Origin: Phragmites australis
Taxonomy: Eukaryota; Streptophyta; Magnoliopsida; Poales; Poaceae
DNA length: 64,000 nucleotides
NCBI RefSeq assembly: GCF_958298935.1
Contig: NC_084933.1
Coordinates: 30,094,334 to 30,158,333, forward strand
Direction of reading: 5' to 3'
Positions within the stretch are counted from its first letter, which is position 1. Each line of letters opens with the position of its first letter. Shown here in pieces: positions 24,872 to 37,621 of the stretch. The translations under genes were made by a program, and so were the position numbers. The notes under the pieces are model-generated. The model had not been told where the DNA came from and made no database searches. It saw only the letters and a list, made by a program, of their open reading frames with translations.

Positions 24872-25830
24872 AGTTTTTTTAATATTATTTTTTACGGGAA
24901 TTTCACAAATATTACGCAGTCACTACACAGTTTAGCGAAAATTAATTTTTCGATAGGCACTTTGGTCCTATGAAAAATTAATTTTCACACGTTGGTTTGG
25001 TGAAAATTAATTTTTAATAATTTCTCTATACTGTAGCGCAAAATTATTAAGATTTATTTTTCATGGAACCAATGTGCGAAAATAGCTATTCATTTTTTAT
25101 GTGTGCAAAAAATTGCATTTTTATGTAAGTTGTTATTTTATTGTGGTGCACAGTCTTCTTTTACGTAATTAATTTTCACAGTTAAGTTAGTTAGTTGCCT
25201 TGAGAACAAGGCGGCCACTTAGCTTGATGAATAGTGTAACTAGTAAGGTGCAAACATTATGTAGTGATAGCACCAAAAGTTTTGAGTCTTTTCTGATTTC
25301 ATTCGATATTTACTTCCCTAAAGTGTGGCAAAAAAAGTTAAATTGTAATTATAATAGTATTTTAGTATCCTATCACATGACCAAGCATTTCCAGTTATCT
25401 ATTTTCAAGAATGGATGCAATGCTCCCTTCTTTTTAGCGCATCAGGTGTCCTATTTTTATAGGCGAGTTCAATATAAATGGCTTGTATTTCTGTGTCATT
25501 GATCTTCAGGGATATGTTATTTCTATAAATGTGTTATATTTCTATATGACAACAAAATAACAACTTATAACAAAAAATAAAAAAATTACATACATAGAAA
25601 ATGAAAAAAAAAATCTTTGCACATTGGTTCCGTGAAAATTAATTTTTTAATAATTTTCGTGCGACAGTGTCATGAAAAATAGTTCGTGCTACAGTGCCAA
25701 TACGTGTAGGACCAAAATGCGAAAATTACTATTTTCACTATTCCATCGAGAACTTCACATTTTTTTTTTGTAATTTTACGATTTTGCATGATATTTTTAA
25801 AATATCCTAAAAAATAATATTAAAAACTCA
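24872..25830. mobile_element. Mutator-like non-autonomous element with 9-bp target duplication
   Basis: The 9-base direct repeat CAGATTCCC flanks the element (24863-24871 and 25831-25839). The ends are inverted: the left reads AGTTTTTTTAATATTATTTT, and the right in reverse complement reads TGAGTTTTTAATATTATTTT. Inner inverted blocks also match, for example the GGAACCAATGTGC/GCACATTGGTTCC pair at about 25061 and 25618. A 9-base duplication is typical of Mutator-like elements. An open frame of 100 codons at 25200-25499 resembles no transposase I know. The insertion lies about 370 bases upstream of the first recognisable IPK1 exon. Confidence 0.8.
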
Positions 25831-26048
25831 CAGATTCCCCGTGGGACAAGGATAAGGGATGATAAGGGGAAAGGAAAAGTGGAGGAAGTCATCGGCTCCA
25901 CCTCTGCGTCGCGTACTGACAACGCCAACTATACAAACTAGCAAGCAGTAAATATTAACTATTCCGACCTTATTCAAATGCTACAGTTGATCCCATCAGT
26001 GAAGGGATTATTTTATGATTGTACATATTTTTTTTAATTAACCCCTCC

Positions 26049-27210
26049 TGTCGGTGATATGGGATCCGGGGGTTCTCGAGTCCCGAGGCCAGGACAGCGC
26101 AGTGTCACATGGCGCATTCCCTCGGGGACCACGTCCCCGAGGGTCTGAGGGAAGCCAAGTCCGGAAGGGGGTGCTCGAGGCCAAGAATAGTTGGTCCCCG
26201 AGTACCCAGAGTGCCCCGAGGACCCGAGAAGAGCCAGGTTCAGGAGGGGTGCTCGTGGCGAAGGACAGTTGGTCCCCGAGTACCCAGAGTTCCTCAAGGA
26301 CCCAAGAAGAGCCAGGTCCGGGAGTGAGCGCTCGGGGCCAAGAGCAGTTGATCCCCGAGTACCCAGAGTTCCCTGAGGACCCGAGAAGTCCCATACCGAT
26401 GGACCCCGCAAGGACTCCATGATGAGGTGTCGATTGGTGGGAGGCCCAATGCTGCATTTAAGGGGGAGCGTGGACCGTCACATCCAACCACTCTCCCCCA
26501 CGCCTGTCGTACTGAATACGTCAGTCCATGCCACCGCTTGACAGGAAGGCGTGGGAACAATTAATGCAGCGGGTCCCATCGCATGTCCCTTCGCGGGGCC
26601 CATGGAAACAGACGGCTTGAAGATATCTTCAATGGGTTTGAGGCTTATCGCTTATCGCCCTGTTGCATCAAACCGTGTCAGACCTACTCTGACCAGACAA
26701 GTATGAGAGAGTACTCAGAGGCTGGCCGGTGGGCGCCCTTGCGCCTGTTAAAGTTGGGACGTGAAGACCGATGCGACCGTCCGAGGGGTGCATTTTCAAC
26801 CCTTGTAACATCAATTGTAGACCCATGATGGTTGCTTTCCATTTATTATTTACGGAAACTTGTACCCCCGTTCTGGGCACTCCCTGGAGAGCCTCCTCCG
26901 GTAGATATAAGGGGGGAGCACTTCGTAGAAGGGGACGGAGAAAAAGGAAGGTCAAGACTTCACACAGGCAATAGAACAGCAGCACCTTGTAACACAGAAA
27001 AAAAACGAGAGTGTTAGAGATCCAGAGAAAGACATTCGAAGAGCATTGATAATATACTAGACATACAGGAGTAGAGTATTACCCATCCGTGCGGTCTGAA
27101 CTTGTTTAAACCCTTGATGCATTCATTACTACTAGCCGACGATTATTCATCCTACCTAAGTCACACACATATTAACCCCACGTACAAGGTAGATCAGAAA
27201 CAACTTTCCG
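26049..27210 (+). mobile_element. Gypsy-type LTR (solo or truncated) with internal 78-bp tandem repeats
   Basis: It begins TGTCGGTGATATGGGATCCG, a typical grass gypsy LTR start. Three copies of a unit of about 78 bases, each containing CCCCGAGTACCCAGAG, lie at about 26195-26390; the third is partial. A TATA-like GTAGATATAAG at about 26900 and downstream sequence resembling U5 suggest plus-strand LTR orientation. Open frames on both strands through the GC-rich repeats are a composition effect. The 3' boundary is uncertain: I could not find the CA end or the target duplication, so it may be cut short. No internal gag/pol sequence follows. Confidence 0.65.
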
Positions 27211-28204
27211 ACCGAATCTCAAAGGGGTCCATCAGGATCATTGCTTGCGGTATTGAAATCAACTACAAATTTGAATAGGATTAGATAAACAGCATTAGCT
27301 ATTTACACGTTTGCACTTGTTGACTTGTTAGTAGATCTTCCCCAACATCAGGTACTCGTGCCGACGCTATGAACTCCGGTGCGCGTGCCCGAGTAGGTGA
27401 GTAGAGTAGAGACCAACGAGCGCAGCTTAACACTTGACACAACCCGCAAACAAGGCCGGGCCTTGAAAGTTGAAACCCTGTACCGGCTATAGTTTCTAAA
27501 TTACAATCAGTAATACAGAGTGGTAAATTGTTTCACATTTTTTACTCCTGACAGGTTAATTGCTCCGGAAGTCAGGGGATCAATGGTCTTGTCAGGATTA
27601 CTACTAAGTGGCTGAAGCAGATAAGTACCCTGCACAAAAGTAACATCAAGATGAACCACAAAATAACACTGCCTGTATCCAGTCGCCTCACCAAACTGAG
27701 AATCTGACGCGGCATATAACAAAAAAAAACTGTGGATCCCAACATGTTGCATATGGCATATCTGGTGCTTGGCTGCACAGCCCACAGTTAGTAAACAGTG
27801 ACACAGCATAACAGGCAAGCTCTGTTGCAACGATATTAAATTCAAGAATCATGTGCCGAAACTTCACTAGATGAAGAAAAGGGAACAGATTGTTCCTGAA
27901 CCACTTGTTTTACTCTTACAAGGGCTGCCATGACCTTGATTGTTACATAACAACCTATCCTCAGCATGTTATACACCGCACAACAAAAGAAGATGCCTAA
28001 GGAAAGAGATACTCTTATAGTCGGACGAAAACTGTATCACAACAGAATTCAGATGCAACAAGTTGTCTGATGGTCGATAAGAGACCACATTTGAAGATAC
28101 CACCAAGATGATCTCCCCTGGCTTTCAAAATTTGTAATACCAACTCTTCAATTTGGATAGCTCAATCAATGATGATGCTCACTGAACATGTGAGATCAAT
28201 GTCG
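27211..28204. other. Intergenic region downstream of HIT4, no supported gene
   Basis: About 1 kb between the LTR and the HIT4 stop codon. The part nearest 28204 should contain the HIT4 3' UTR. An open frame on the minus strand at 27507-27845 has no recognisable domain, and its composition does not resemble the neighbouring exons. Confidence 0.4.
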
Positions 28205-31200
28205 TTACATCAGATAATGTGCGTTCCGGTAATATCTGTTGATGTACTTCGCCTGCAGAAAACAGTAGGTACAAAGTTAAATCCAGAGCAGGTTCGGATG
28301 CTTCAATTAAGGAACACTGAACAGCACCACGGCATACCTTCACTTTGCTTACATCAGGTGTGTCCGGGGTTTTCACAGGATAAAATTTGTAAAACTTAAT
28401 GTTTTCAAATGCCTCTTTTGTCTTAGGATCCATATCATCAATAGCTTTCTTCCTGGCTTCTTTAGCCTGCATAAGTTTTGGGGAAACAATTAATACTAGA
28501 ATGCAATAAATCTCCTGTGAAGTTAATTGATATTTCGGTTGATTGTGGACCTGTTTCAGTTCTCTCTTCCTTTCTCTAACCTTCTCCATTAGAAATTCCT
28601 GTTAAAGAAACGTGGCAGCAAAATTAGGAAGGGAAAGCCATCAAGGTTACTATTCTAAACAACACTAAGTTTAGAGTATGATTGATTAAGAACAAATATT
28701 AATGTGTACCTTAAATTTTTCTTTCTCATCTTCTGGCAACACTTCATCTTTGACTTTCTCATCAATAAAATCCTGCATTGCAACATAATGATTCAGCACA
28801 GATGCCCTTTCATAGGTACCCACTATAGTGCATCAGAGCAGACCAAAACAAATTCCATACAAACCTCGTAATCATCCATTTCCCAGTCAAAGTCAGTAAC
28901 TATCTGCAACAAGTAGCACAAAGATGACAACAATTTACAGCTATTTGATATCAGAACTCCAGACTAAATTAGGAAGCAATAAATACAATTACAATTCTGT
29001 GAATAATGCTTGAAATACAATAACTACAAAGTGGAAAGCAAGGTGAGCAGATTTAATTGTCCCCGCATATCAATAGAAGGAAACTTCAAACAATGCAGGC
29101 ATGATCATATATCAACGACAAAAGATGGGGAGGGGTCCCCAGCAGCACGTGAGATTGGCTTACATAGCGAGGGCAATGGCAGCATGCCAGCAGCACCAGA
29201 CAAAAACCATGACCTCATATAGACCAAACACCATGTCACAGCACAAACGGCTCAGCGAGCACAGAAATAAGCCAGAAGAAGTCAACTCCTGGCTGCAGCT
29301 TATGTGGTGAGATTGGGATAGTAACTATACTGATTGATTCAGTTGAACGGCATTCCAAATATAAGCCCAGCTAAGCTCACAATCAAAAAAATACATATTA
29401 GGTGCGATGCGGATACTGCTCTTTCTAGATTTATTCCTTTAGTAATTATGACCCCTCCATAAGACATAACAAACAGCATAACCTACGGGTAAATAAGAAA
29501 AGTAACAACTCTTGATTATTTATGTAATACCGCTAACTGATAACAAACTCAGTAAAGGAAGCTTACCGGGGGTTCTAGAGGGTATATGATATTGACAACT
29601 GTGTCATCTTCGTCTTCAGGAGGATTCAGTGGCATATAATCTGCAAGATATTAAACGAGGTTTGTATGCCGATGAGATCACCCTCCCTCAAGAGAACCAT
29701 ATAATCAAAACAATTAATGCCAGATATATTTAAATCGAGAGATCTAATCAACTAGTAGAACAAAGATATGTGCCAGTATTTGTGATCATGAGTTGTGCCG
29801 TACAGGGGTTCAGTGGGAGTGTCGGTTTATTTCGAGTATTTGTGAGCATGTAGTGTTGCGCTGTTTTAGAATGTGGCTGCCTAACCCACCTACGCAGTTC
29901 TTACGCACTATGCACAAGGCACACAACCTTCCCTCGTAGCATCTAATTGCTATCTAGGAGGCTACCTCACTAGATGGTAACTAGATGCTAGGCACCACCT
30001 CGCTGCCCAACTAGCGCATTTTAGAACACTACATGCTCGGACTCTTTATAGCATGACTACAAAATTGCACACTCTAACGATACTGTTAGAGATGCTAATC
30101 TTAAAGGCGCAAACAACACCAAAAGGGCAAAGACCAACCGAATACACACCAACAAATGAAAAGAAGAGACTGATTCCCTAAAAAAATGAAGAGACTTGCT
30201 TGAGACAGGATATTAGTTGAATCGGATTGTTAGGAAGCAACCGGAATACGATTTCAATTGATATTATTGATCATACAATATGCCATTTATGATTTTGTTA
30301 GCCAACTAAGTCCATTGAAGTTTAATAGCCATCACATTTGTTCGCTGGCATGTTACTTCAACTACCATTCCAATGAATTAACAATTCAATTAAGAAAAAA
30401 GCTGATCATTCCAACATGTTGAGTTGTATCACAACCATTCAACTCGTAGTTGCAGTCTCACAGAACATTATGCACAAATTTGAATAGTGTAGTTTACATT
30501 ATCCTGGACTGAAGCATGCCAAGGACAAGTACAGCATGGGAGCCTCTCTAAGGATAACAAGTATTCAAAGGACCCTATAGCAAAAAAGGCAACAGATATT
30601 CCCATAGAAGCACAGTACAAGCGTACGAAAAAGTAAACCCAATTCAGCTTACAGGGCATGCAGTAGTCAAACTTCTTGACTCTCTCAGTTTTAAGATGCT
30701 TCAGCGCAGACCTGCAAATGTATAAACCTGAGATTTTGTAGCTTGTAACTAGTGGTAAGAATAGTACAGCTTAAAAATGGACATATACCACCTCACTGGA
30801 TGAGAATGAAAATGCCCCGTAAACAAATACAAGACAAAAATAAAAATATATACCCCAAACCATGAAATTTTGGAAGCATAAATTCATAATGCTGACCTTC
30901 GCTGGGTGCAACCGAGAGTGAATATTTTTGTTTTCAAACTGTCAATCCTGCTGAGCCTATAGACAAAGCAATAGCAAAGTGAGCAACATAAGTTACAATG
31001 ACTGGGAAAAGGTAAGGATATAAGCAACAAAAACAAAAGTCAACAAATATTGGTCAACATAAATAACACAGAAATACCGGTCCTCAAGTGGAACATAGGG
31101 CACCCATGCCATCTTCATCGCCTTCATTGGCACTATTTCTTCATTTTCCCTTTGGACGGAATTTATGCCAATTTTATCTGATGGAGGGAAAGGAGAGTCT

Positions 31201-33513
31201 ACCTGCAAAATAAAAATTTCAAGTGCTAAATCAGACCCACCATCCAGCAAATAAATAGTAACATTTACTAGGCCTTAAACAAGTTACTTGATGACAAACT
31301 ACAAATATGACAAGCCATATTCGTCACTGCATATTAGAGCCAATAGCATCAATGAGGAGGAGAAGAAGATTACCAGTCAAACAGTGTTGAGCAGGATACC
31401 AGGAAATCCAATACAAAGGGTACAAAATGTGCCTACCAGAATATAGTCTCCTCAGTAACATCTACCTATGTATCACTGATGCTCCACTAACACAGCCGTA
31501 CCTATATCATATACCACCATGCCTGATACCTGTATCGGATACTGTGATAGTTCATCTATATTACCATTGCCCTGTTTTGAAAATCACATATTGCGGTATC
31601 GCCGTATCCGTATTCCGTACCAGTGAAACATAGACATCAACCAACAAGATTATGCTACCATTTTTTAGTTTCAAAAGGTTGTCGCATTTTTAATCTTAAA
31701 AACTGACATATGCATTTTCTCTCTTGTGCAGTTGATAATTCTAAGTAAACAGCAATAATATATACCAAAGATAGTATGCATTTTTGGTAATGCAAAAGGT
31801 ATTAGACAGAATGTTCAGTCAAGAGGGTAGGGTGGATGAGAACTTACAGCAACTACAACAGGAATAAGTACTATCTTTGATTCACCATTTACATCCAATA
31901 GTTGAGCTGCATGCCAACGGAAATAAGCCAGTTAGACTTTAATGGAACAACATTCAACAGGCTGGCACAACTAGTAAGCAAATAAAACAGACAGCAAATA
32001 CCAAAATCCACTTTATACATCCAACATATCTATAGTGCTGCACAGACATATTTGTTGAATCTCACTAAACCAGACTGATAGCTCCTCAAAAAAAAAACTT
32101 CACATTAAATTTAGCCCAGATAACACTAGTTTGCTGCCGATTACTAAACTATTACCAATATTAACAAACATGTATCAAGGATCAAGGGTAGCCAAATTAA
32201 CTTTAGAAACAAGCTAAAAAGGAAGTACACTTACGCTCAGTGCTTCCAAACACGTAAACTGTCTTCCCATAAAGTTCTCCCCCTTCTTCTAGCGTTTTCT
32301 GGTCACCCACAAGAACCACATATCATTGTGAAGGGGAGCTAAACATTCGAAAAAGAAAAAGGAAATCTTACAGCATTATCTTTTTGACCATCATACCTCT
32401 AAATTTTCAAAGTTCCAGTTGAACTCCTTTATCTTATCAATGTTTTCCCACTGAAGATGACATGCCAAGTTATATAAGTTGTTAAAAGCAAGGCAAAATG
32501 CGTAGCTTAAGCTGTATGATAAGTCCAAATGTGCATCACTAACATACACACTACAAAATAAAAGAAGGTAGGGATGGGCACAAACCTCAGTCCCGACAGG
32601 AAAAGCGGATAACCACAGATCCTCCTGAACATAGCAAGCAACCATTAGCCAAAACACTCATAAAGCGAAAGAGCAAGGCCATAATCAAGGAGATCATACA
32701 CGACAGTCAAGCAGGATTTAAATCATACTGGTAACTTCAAAAAATGGCCAAACAGATAATCTCAATAGAACGAACTGCTGTTATTAGCCAAAAAAAACTT
32801 GCAAACAGTACATGGCACCTGTGGTGCAACAATGAATCTGTTCAAATTAACATGCCAGAAACATGTTTGTAGATTCATCGTCTTCCAGACGTATCTTAAA
32901 CTTCAGTGCTAATCAGGCATGCTTCACTATTGTCATATAACAACCACTACTACCAGACCAAAGAAAAAGTTGACTTGGAATAAATTGTAAACTTCAGCCT
33001 AAGGCACAGCTTTAGTTTCTTTTCATCATTAGCGAATTCTCTAACACCACGGCAGAGCATTCCAGTTTCCTACTCAGATGGGAAAACCAATAATCGAACC
33101 AAGTCTAGTCTCATATTAACGGAGAGATGCCACATTTGAGCATCGCTCGCTTCAGAACACAACCATCATCCCGCATTTTTGACCAATCCAAGCAGTACAA
33201 ATCTCACCGCGAGAGCACCAATCGAAAATGGAGCAGTCCACGAGCTAAATCGGATCACGACTAGCAGACGCTAGCTACTCGGCGGTACCAAAACCTAAAA
33301 GAACGAACCACGCATCCGAGACAGGTCATCCTGCATCCTCCTCACCAGATTCCTCTTCTCGGGGAAGTACTCCGTCTCGGCCTTGGGCTTGGGCGGCGCC
33401 TTGGCGCGCCTTCCCCGCCCCCGCGTGGCCGGCTCCTTCGCCGCCTCCGGCTTGCTCGATTCACCGGCAGCCGCCTGGGCCGCCGTGCGCTTCTTACCCC
33501 TTGGGCGCGCCAT
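28205..33513 (-). CDS. HIT4: HEAT INTOLERANT 4-like protein (HIT4)
   Basis: Plant-specific chromocentre protein; Arabidopsis HIT4 is required for heat-induced heterochromatin decondensation and basal heat tolerance. Fourteen exons: 33346-33513, 32586-32624, 32397-32450, 32235-32298, 31848-31906, 31078-31202, 30897-30956, 30653-30711, 29567-29640, 28865-28903, 28710-28772, 28551-28598, 28338-28466 and 28205-28252. They join in frame into 342 residues. The N-terminus is basic and Ala/Lys-rich (MARPRGKKR, nuclear-type). Family blocks follow: EYFPEKRNLEDLW, PVGTEW, LYGKTVYVFGSTEPQL, PFPPSDKIGINSVQREN, IFTLGCTQRRSALKHL, VTDFDWEMDDYEDF, FYKFYPVKTPDTPD and the C-terminal YINRYY. The acidic and basic helical stretch before FYKFYP (about 250-310) is probably coiled. 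The start codon at 33513 follows a GC-rich leader. No defects are seen. Confidence 0.93.
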
Positions 33514-34410
33514 CGCTCTCTGCTGCTAGGGTTAGGGTTTCGGCTCGCGTTCGGATTGGGATTTGTATTTATGCGTTGGGGAGAGGGGTGGGTGTCGATT
33601 TGGGGGAATCGGCGCGTGAAATCGACGCGGTCCAAATTTGAAGCGGGGACGAGAGGGGTGAGCAAGGGGGGAGGCGGCGCGGGGCGTGCGGCCTGCGAGT
33701 GTGTTCAACCTTCGATGGGCGGCGAGACCTGTAGGTTGGACACGAACTCAGTTTTGGCCCGTCCGATTACAGTTGGGGCGGTGATCTGTCCGTCTGTCGA
33801 GAGGGTGCGAGGCGCCGCGTGGTCAAAATGCTTTTGGACACTGCTGGAGATCTGCGTTGCTTAGCAGTGAGATTCAAATGTAGGGCGTATGACACGTGGG
33901 GTCCACCCGGCACTAATCGCGATGACTGTTTCACACCTTATTTTACGGTGCTATCAGTCCGACCCACCGTTTTGCAGGAACTGGATCTCTAACTTCACTC
34001 TGCCATGAAGCGTCGAATTTCAGATAAACGGACAGAATTTGATACTACAATGATGATACAGTAATCTGTAAATATTAATATTATGTATAAATCTGGAGTT
34101 TTTAGAAATTACGTAAATCCTGAAATTTTACGTAGAAACCTAAGAGCTTTACAGAAAACTTTAAAAATGTTTTTTTTATAAAATTACCTTAAAACTCGAT
34201 TTTGTATCTATTTTAGCAATTGTGCAATATTTAATTTTGCTATTATTATTTTTATACTATTAATTATTATTTTTATTGTTTAATTTCATGTTAGACGTTT
34301 AAATTCGATAAAATTCATATAATAATATAGAAAGTGTCAAGAGAATTATAATATTTAGCAATGTGATGCAACTTTACTAAGCAGTAATACTCGTGTCATT
34401 TAAATATGTA
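33514..34410. promoter_or_regulatory. Upstream region of HIT4
   Basis: The first 350 bases upstream of the HIT4 ATG are GC-rich and probably contain its leader and promoter on the minus strand. A G-box/ABRE-like core, ACACGTGGGGTCC, lies near 33892. Beyond 34000 the DNA turns strongly AT-rich, with no gene. The regulatory role is inferred from position and motif only. Confidence 0.35.
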
Positions 34411-35215
34411 GATGGCTGGCATCACGAACAAGAAGTTCACTGAGCTGAGTGCAGATTGTCACAACTATCTCACTTAGATGTCGAATGTCCGGATATTGCA
34501 ATTAGGCTAGGAACATGCTGTGTAATGGTTTTCATAGAGGATAAGGATGATTAGACACTTCATTTTTTCTACCATCATCTCTTCCCCACTTTGAAGAATG
34601 AATACATAGCTATGACCAGCGCTAAGTCATTATTGGACGCACTCCAATAGCGTTTTAAGTACGCCATCAAGTTTTTTTCAAAGCAAGAATAGGTTCAACT
34701 TTGTTTCTATGACTACAAGCATGTCACCAGCTATGTCCCAACATTTCATCACAATATCCCAATAACGAAACTATATGATTGATGTAAATAGACAGAAACA
34801 TGCTCATAACTGAAAGCGCAGTAATTCGAATTGATCTTACACTCTGCAGGGATATATCTTTACTCATAGGACACGATGATCATGTCACAAGATATGTACT
34901 CTTTCTACTAATTTTCCACTAGGTTTTTGGAAATTTTTGATGAGACATATGTATTTCGCGAGAAGTACTAAGGGAGAATGTTAAAAACTCTAAAGTTTAA
35001 CAACAGAATGTGGGCTCGTCTTGATCTATTAGAGTTTGACATTGTAGCATGGGTCTTTATCTATGATACATTAATTCTATCTTCGAGTAGTTTTAGCATA
35101 TAAATATAGGGGTGAAACCCTCATTATAGAACATAGATGAAATAAAGAGAAAACTTTTTCTTTATATTGTGTCTCCTTGTATGTGATTATTCATTGTTGG
35201 AATATTTAGACTATA
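34411..35215 (+). mobile_element. Copia retrotransposon relic: gag fragment and 3' LTR
   Basis: The segment from 34413 reads, with several stops, like a copia gag N-terminus: MAGITNKKFTELSAD, then LPTLKNEY/ALLDALQ-like remnants to about 34700. At about 34970 a purine-rich tract, AAGGGAGAATG, directly precedes TGTTAAAAACTC, which looks like a polypurine tract and the start of a 3' LTR extending to about 35210. Nearly all of pol has been deleted between them. Non-functional. Confidence 0.55.
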
Positions 35216-37317
35216 TCCAGTAGCAAAGATTCCTCGACAGTATGGATTTATTGGGCTATTGCTTGGAATATTTACACTCTAGCCCATTTCCTTACCCTAT
35301 TCATGTATCCCGAAGTTTCTTGCTAATCTTCTTTACTTTTGGAGAGTTCACTTTATTAGGCGCAAAGAAATTCGAATCCTCCAAAATAGATTATTTACTC
35401 CAGCTAGTGGGAAACAAAGACGTGTAAAAAAAAGACTAATTATTTTAGTTTGTTACTATGAAATTAGTTCTTTAGATGGATTCTTAGAAAAAATAAGACC
35501 AGGGGCTAAACATTCAAATTTCCAGTCACACATGTTCGGTTGGCTGGGGCTCGGTTGGCGATGACAGGGGAGCAAGGAGCTCCCCCCGAGCCACCCACGT
35601 TCGATGTTTGGGGGCAGCGTGGGATACAGCCCTATTTAATGCCTCTAATAAAGGTACCGGAGGAGGGGTTTATCATTTTTCGGTACTAGACCTCTTGCGA
35701 ATGCTTCTCATTTGCCCTTTCACCGCCACTTTGCCTCCCACGATATTCTCAACTTTCAAAAAAACAAAACATTCTCAGCATCGTGTCACTTCGAACAATT
35801 TCCTCTACCCTTATCTTTACTACTATCCCCTCTATGCTTATCCTTAGTATCCCTACTCTTGCCTCCCAACAATACACAAGCTTGAATCCATCAGCGTCTT
35901 ACTAACCCTTGTCGATGAACGTTAGTTACTCACATAAAGAAATGAGTGCTTGATACCGTATATCAAGATGTGCAGGCATCTTTTTCCCACCATTTCGGTC
36001 CATGCTTTCGTGAATTCCTTGTTGAGGAGTATTTGTACGAGTAGGATGTGATGATGGTGACATGACTTCGGTCCTAATAGTGTAGATGTGCTTTTATTCT
36101 GACAAGGAAAATGTCGCGGGCAAGAAGGACCCGATCATCAAATCACCCTAAGATGCATGCCAAACTTGTTATTGTAGTTACTTCAGCAGTCTTCACTTAA
36201 TGTTTTAGATGTGGAGCCATGAGATAAAAATATGTTTTTGTCAGTGACAAATGAACTTTTGAAAAGTTCAACCACCGTCCTCTATGAGCATTATTAGTTC
36301 AAAGCTTCTTTCATAACTCTTGCAGTATTATTTCAATTGTCTTTTTAAGGGAAGAAAAACGATAATATATAAATACGACAAACTCTTACTATAATAAGCT
36401 ATAAAAGAGGGAGTTACCCATATTCATAAGATCTCTGACATCAAGCCCCTTAGAACGGTACACGGTGCTCCAATGTTGTACCCTATCAAACACCAAATAC
36501 GGTTTACATAAAGAGTTATAATTAATTAGCTGCTTAATAATCAATCTATTCTCCATGCGTTGTCATTAATCGTCTTCCTTGATTATAACGTGCTATCTTT
36601 CCTTATTATAACGTGCTCTTTTTCCTCCGTCACTCTATTTCCAAAATTTAAATAAAGAAAAATTATCACCACATAATAAAAGGGTAAGACCACAATGTAT
36701 CATATTTTCTTTTCTTCTTCTCTTACAAAACTACATCGAGATCTTCAACCATTGTTCTTTTTTTATTCTCTTAATCTATTTTCAAAATCTAATCACAACC
36801 TTCGGTCTCTACTACAATCTACACAAATTGACAAGTAGCAACCTCAACTCATGTTACGCGTTGATCATCTCCACGGATAGGCGTTGGCTACCTCTGCTCA
36901 TCGGCTCACCACCTACGCTGATCATCTCCTTAACACCAGCCATCTCCGCGTCGCATGGGCACATGAATTCAATTATCGTGTATGCAAATCCCTCTTTTAC
37001 TATGCTATATTTTGTTAGCTTTTCGGATTGTTATATCTTAAATTGATTCTACGTGTGTAATACGTGTGCGATTGCTAGTATTAGAAATTAGTAAATTACA
37101 CCATAGGATTTATAAAAAATCAACTATAAAAGTTTCAAATTTAAAAAGACAAATCCTGAATTTTCACATGACAAAATTTGAAGAAAAAGAAAAAGGGTAA
37201 CTAGGGCAAACCCCCCGAAAGCCCTATCAAATCAAGCATTCCTTGATTCCCTCATTCTCCAAGCAGACTGAAATCCCCTGCGCTTTCACCGCGCTTCAAG
37301 CTGCTGCCGCTCCTCCA
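35216..37317. other. AT-rich intergenic DNA, no recognisable gene
   Basis: Short open frames are scattered but none resembles a known family. The last 100 bases before 37318 contain an AACCCCCCGAAAGCCC stretch and are likely to hold the leader of the small membrane protein gene. Confidence 0.4.
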
Positions 37318-37621
37318 ATGGTGACCAGGTGGAGCCAGAAGAGCCCCGGTCTCAAGATCCTGTGGATCTGGACCCTGGGCACCGCCGCAAGTAATCAATC
37401 CCGTCATACCCCCTCTCCTTTTTTTTCCCGCTTATCTAATCGCACGAACTGACGCCAGTGCCTGCTGATTATTTGTTGATTTGCATGCAGTTGTGGTCGG
37501 CGGCATCGTCCGGATGCGGGTCAACGATGCGCAGAAGATGCTCCGGGAGGAAGAGCAAGCCGCCGCCGCTACAGCAGCCACGGCGACCCCTGGCGAGCAC
37601 ATCCTGAAGGACGACGAGTAG
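37318..37621 (+). CDS. Small single-pass membrane protein, 67 residues, unknown function
   Basis: Two exons, 37318-37390 and 37491-37621, join in frame with GT-AG sites. The start MVTRWSQKSPGLKILWIW leads into a hydrophobic stretch to about residue 33 (LWIWTLGTAAIVVGGIV), one likely transmembrane helix. A charged RMRVNDAQKMLREEE helix and an Ala/Thr-rich acidic tail ending LKDDE follow. The short basic N-terminus, single helix and charged tail recall small organelle inner-membrane or complex-assembly proteins, but I do not recognise a named family. Directly after the stop, ACAG|GTACGT is a strong donor, so a 3'-UTR intron ending near 39627 (CTTGCAG) is possible. The clean junction and coding character support a real gene. 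Confidence 0.75.

Noticed and set aside
26034..26457. Long overlapping open frames on both strands with repeated GYSGTN/PEYPE words
   Set aside because: They are readings of the GC-rich 78-base tandem repeats in an LTR; no start context, domain or splice support.
27507..27845. 112-codon minus-strand frame
   Set aside because: No recognisable domain, not continuous with IPK1 or HIT4 exons.
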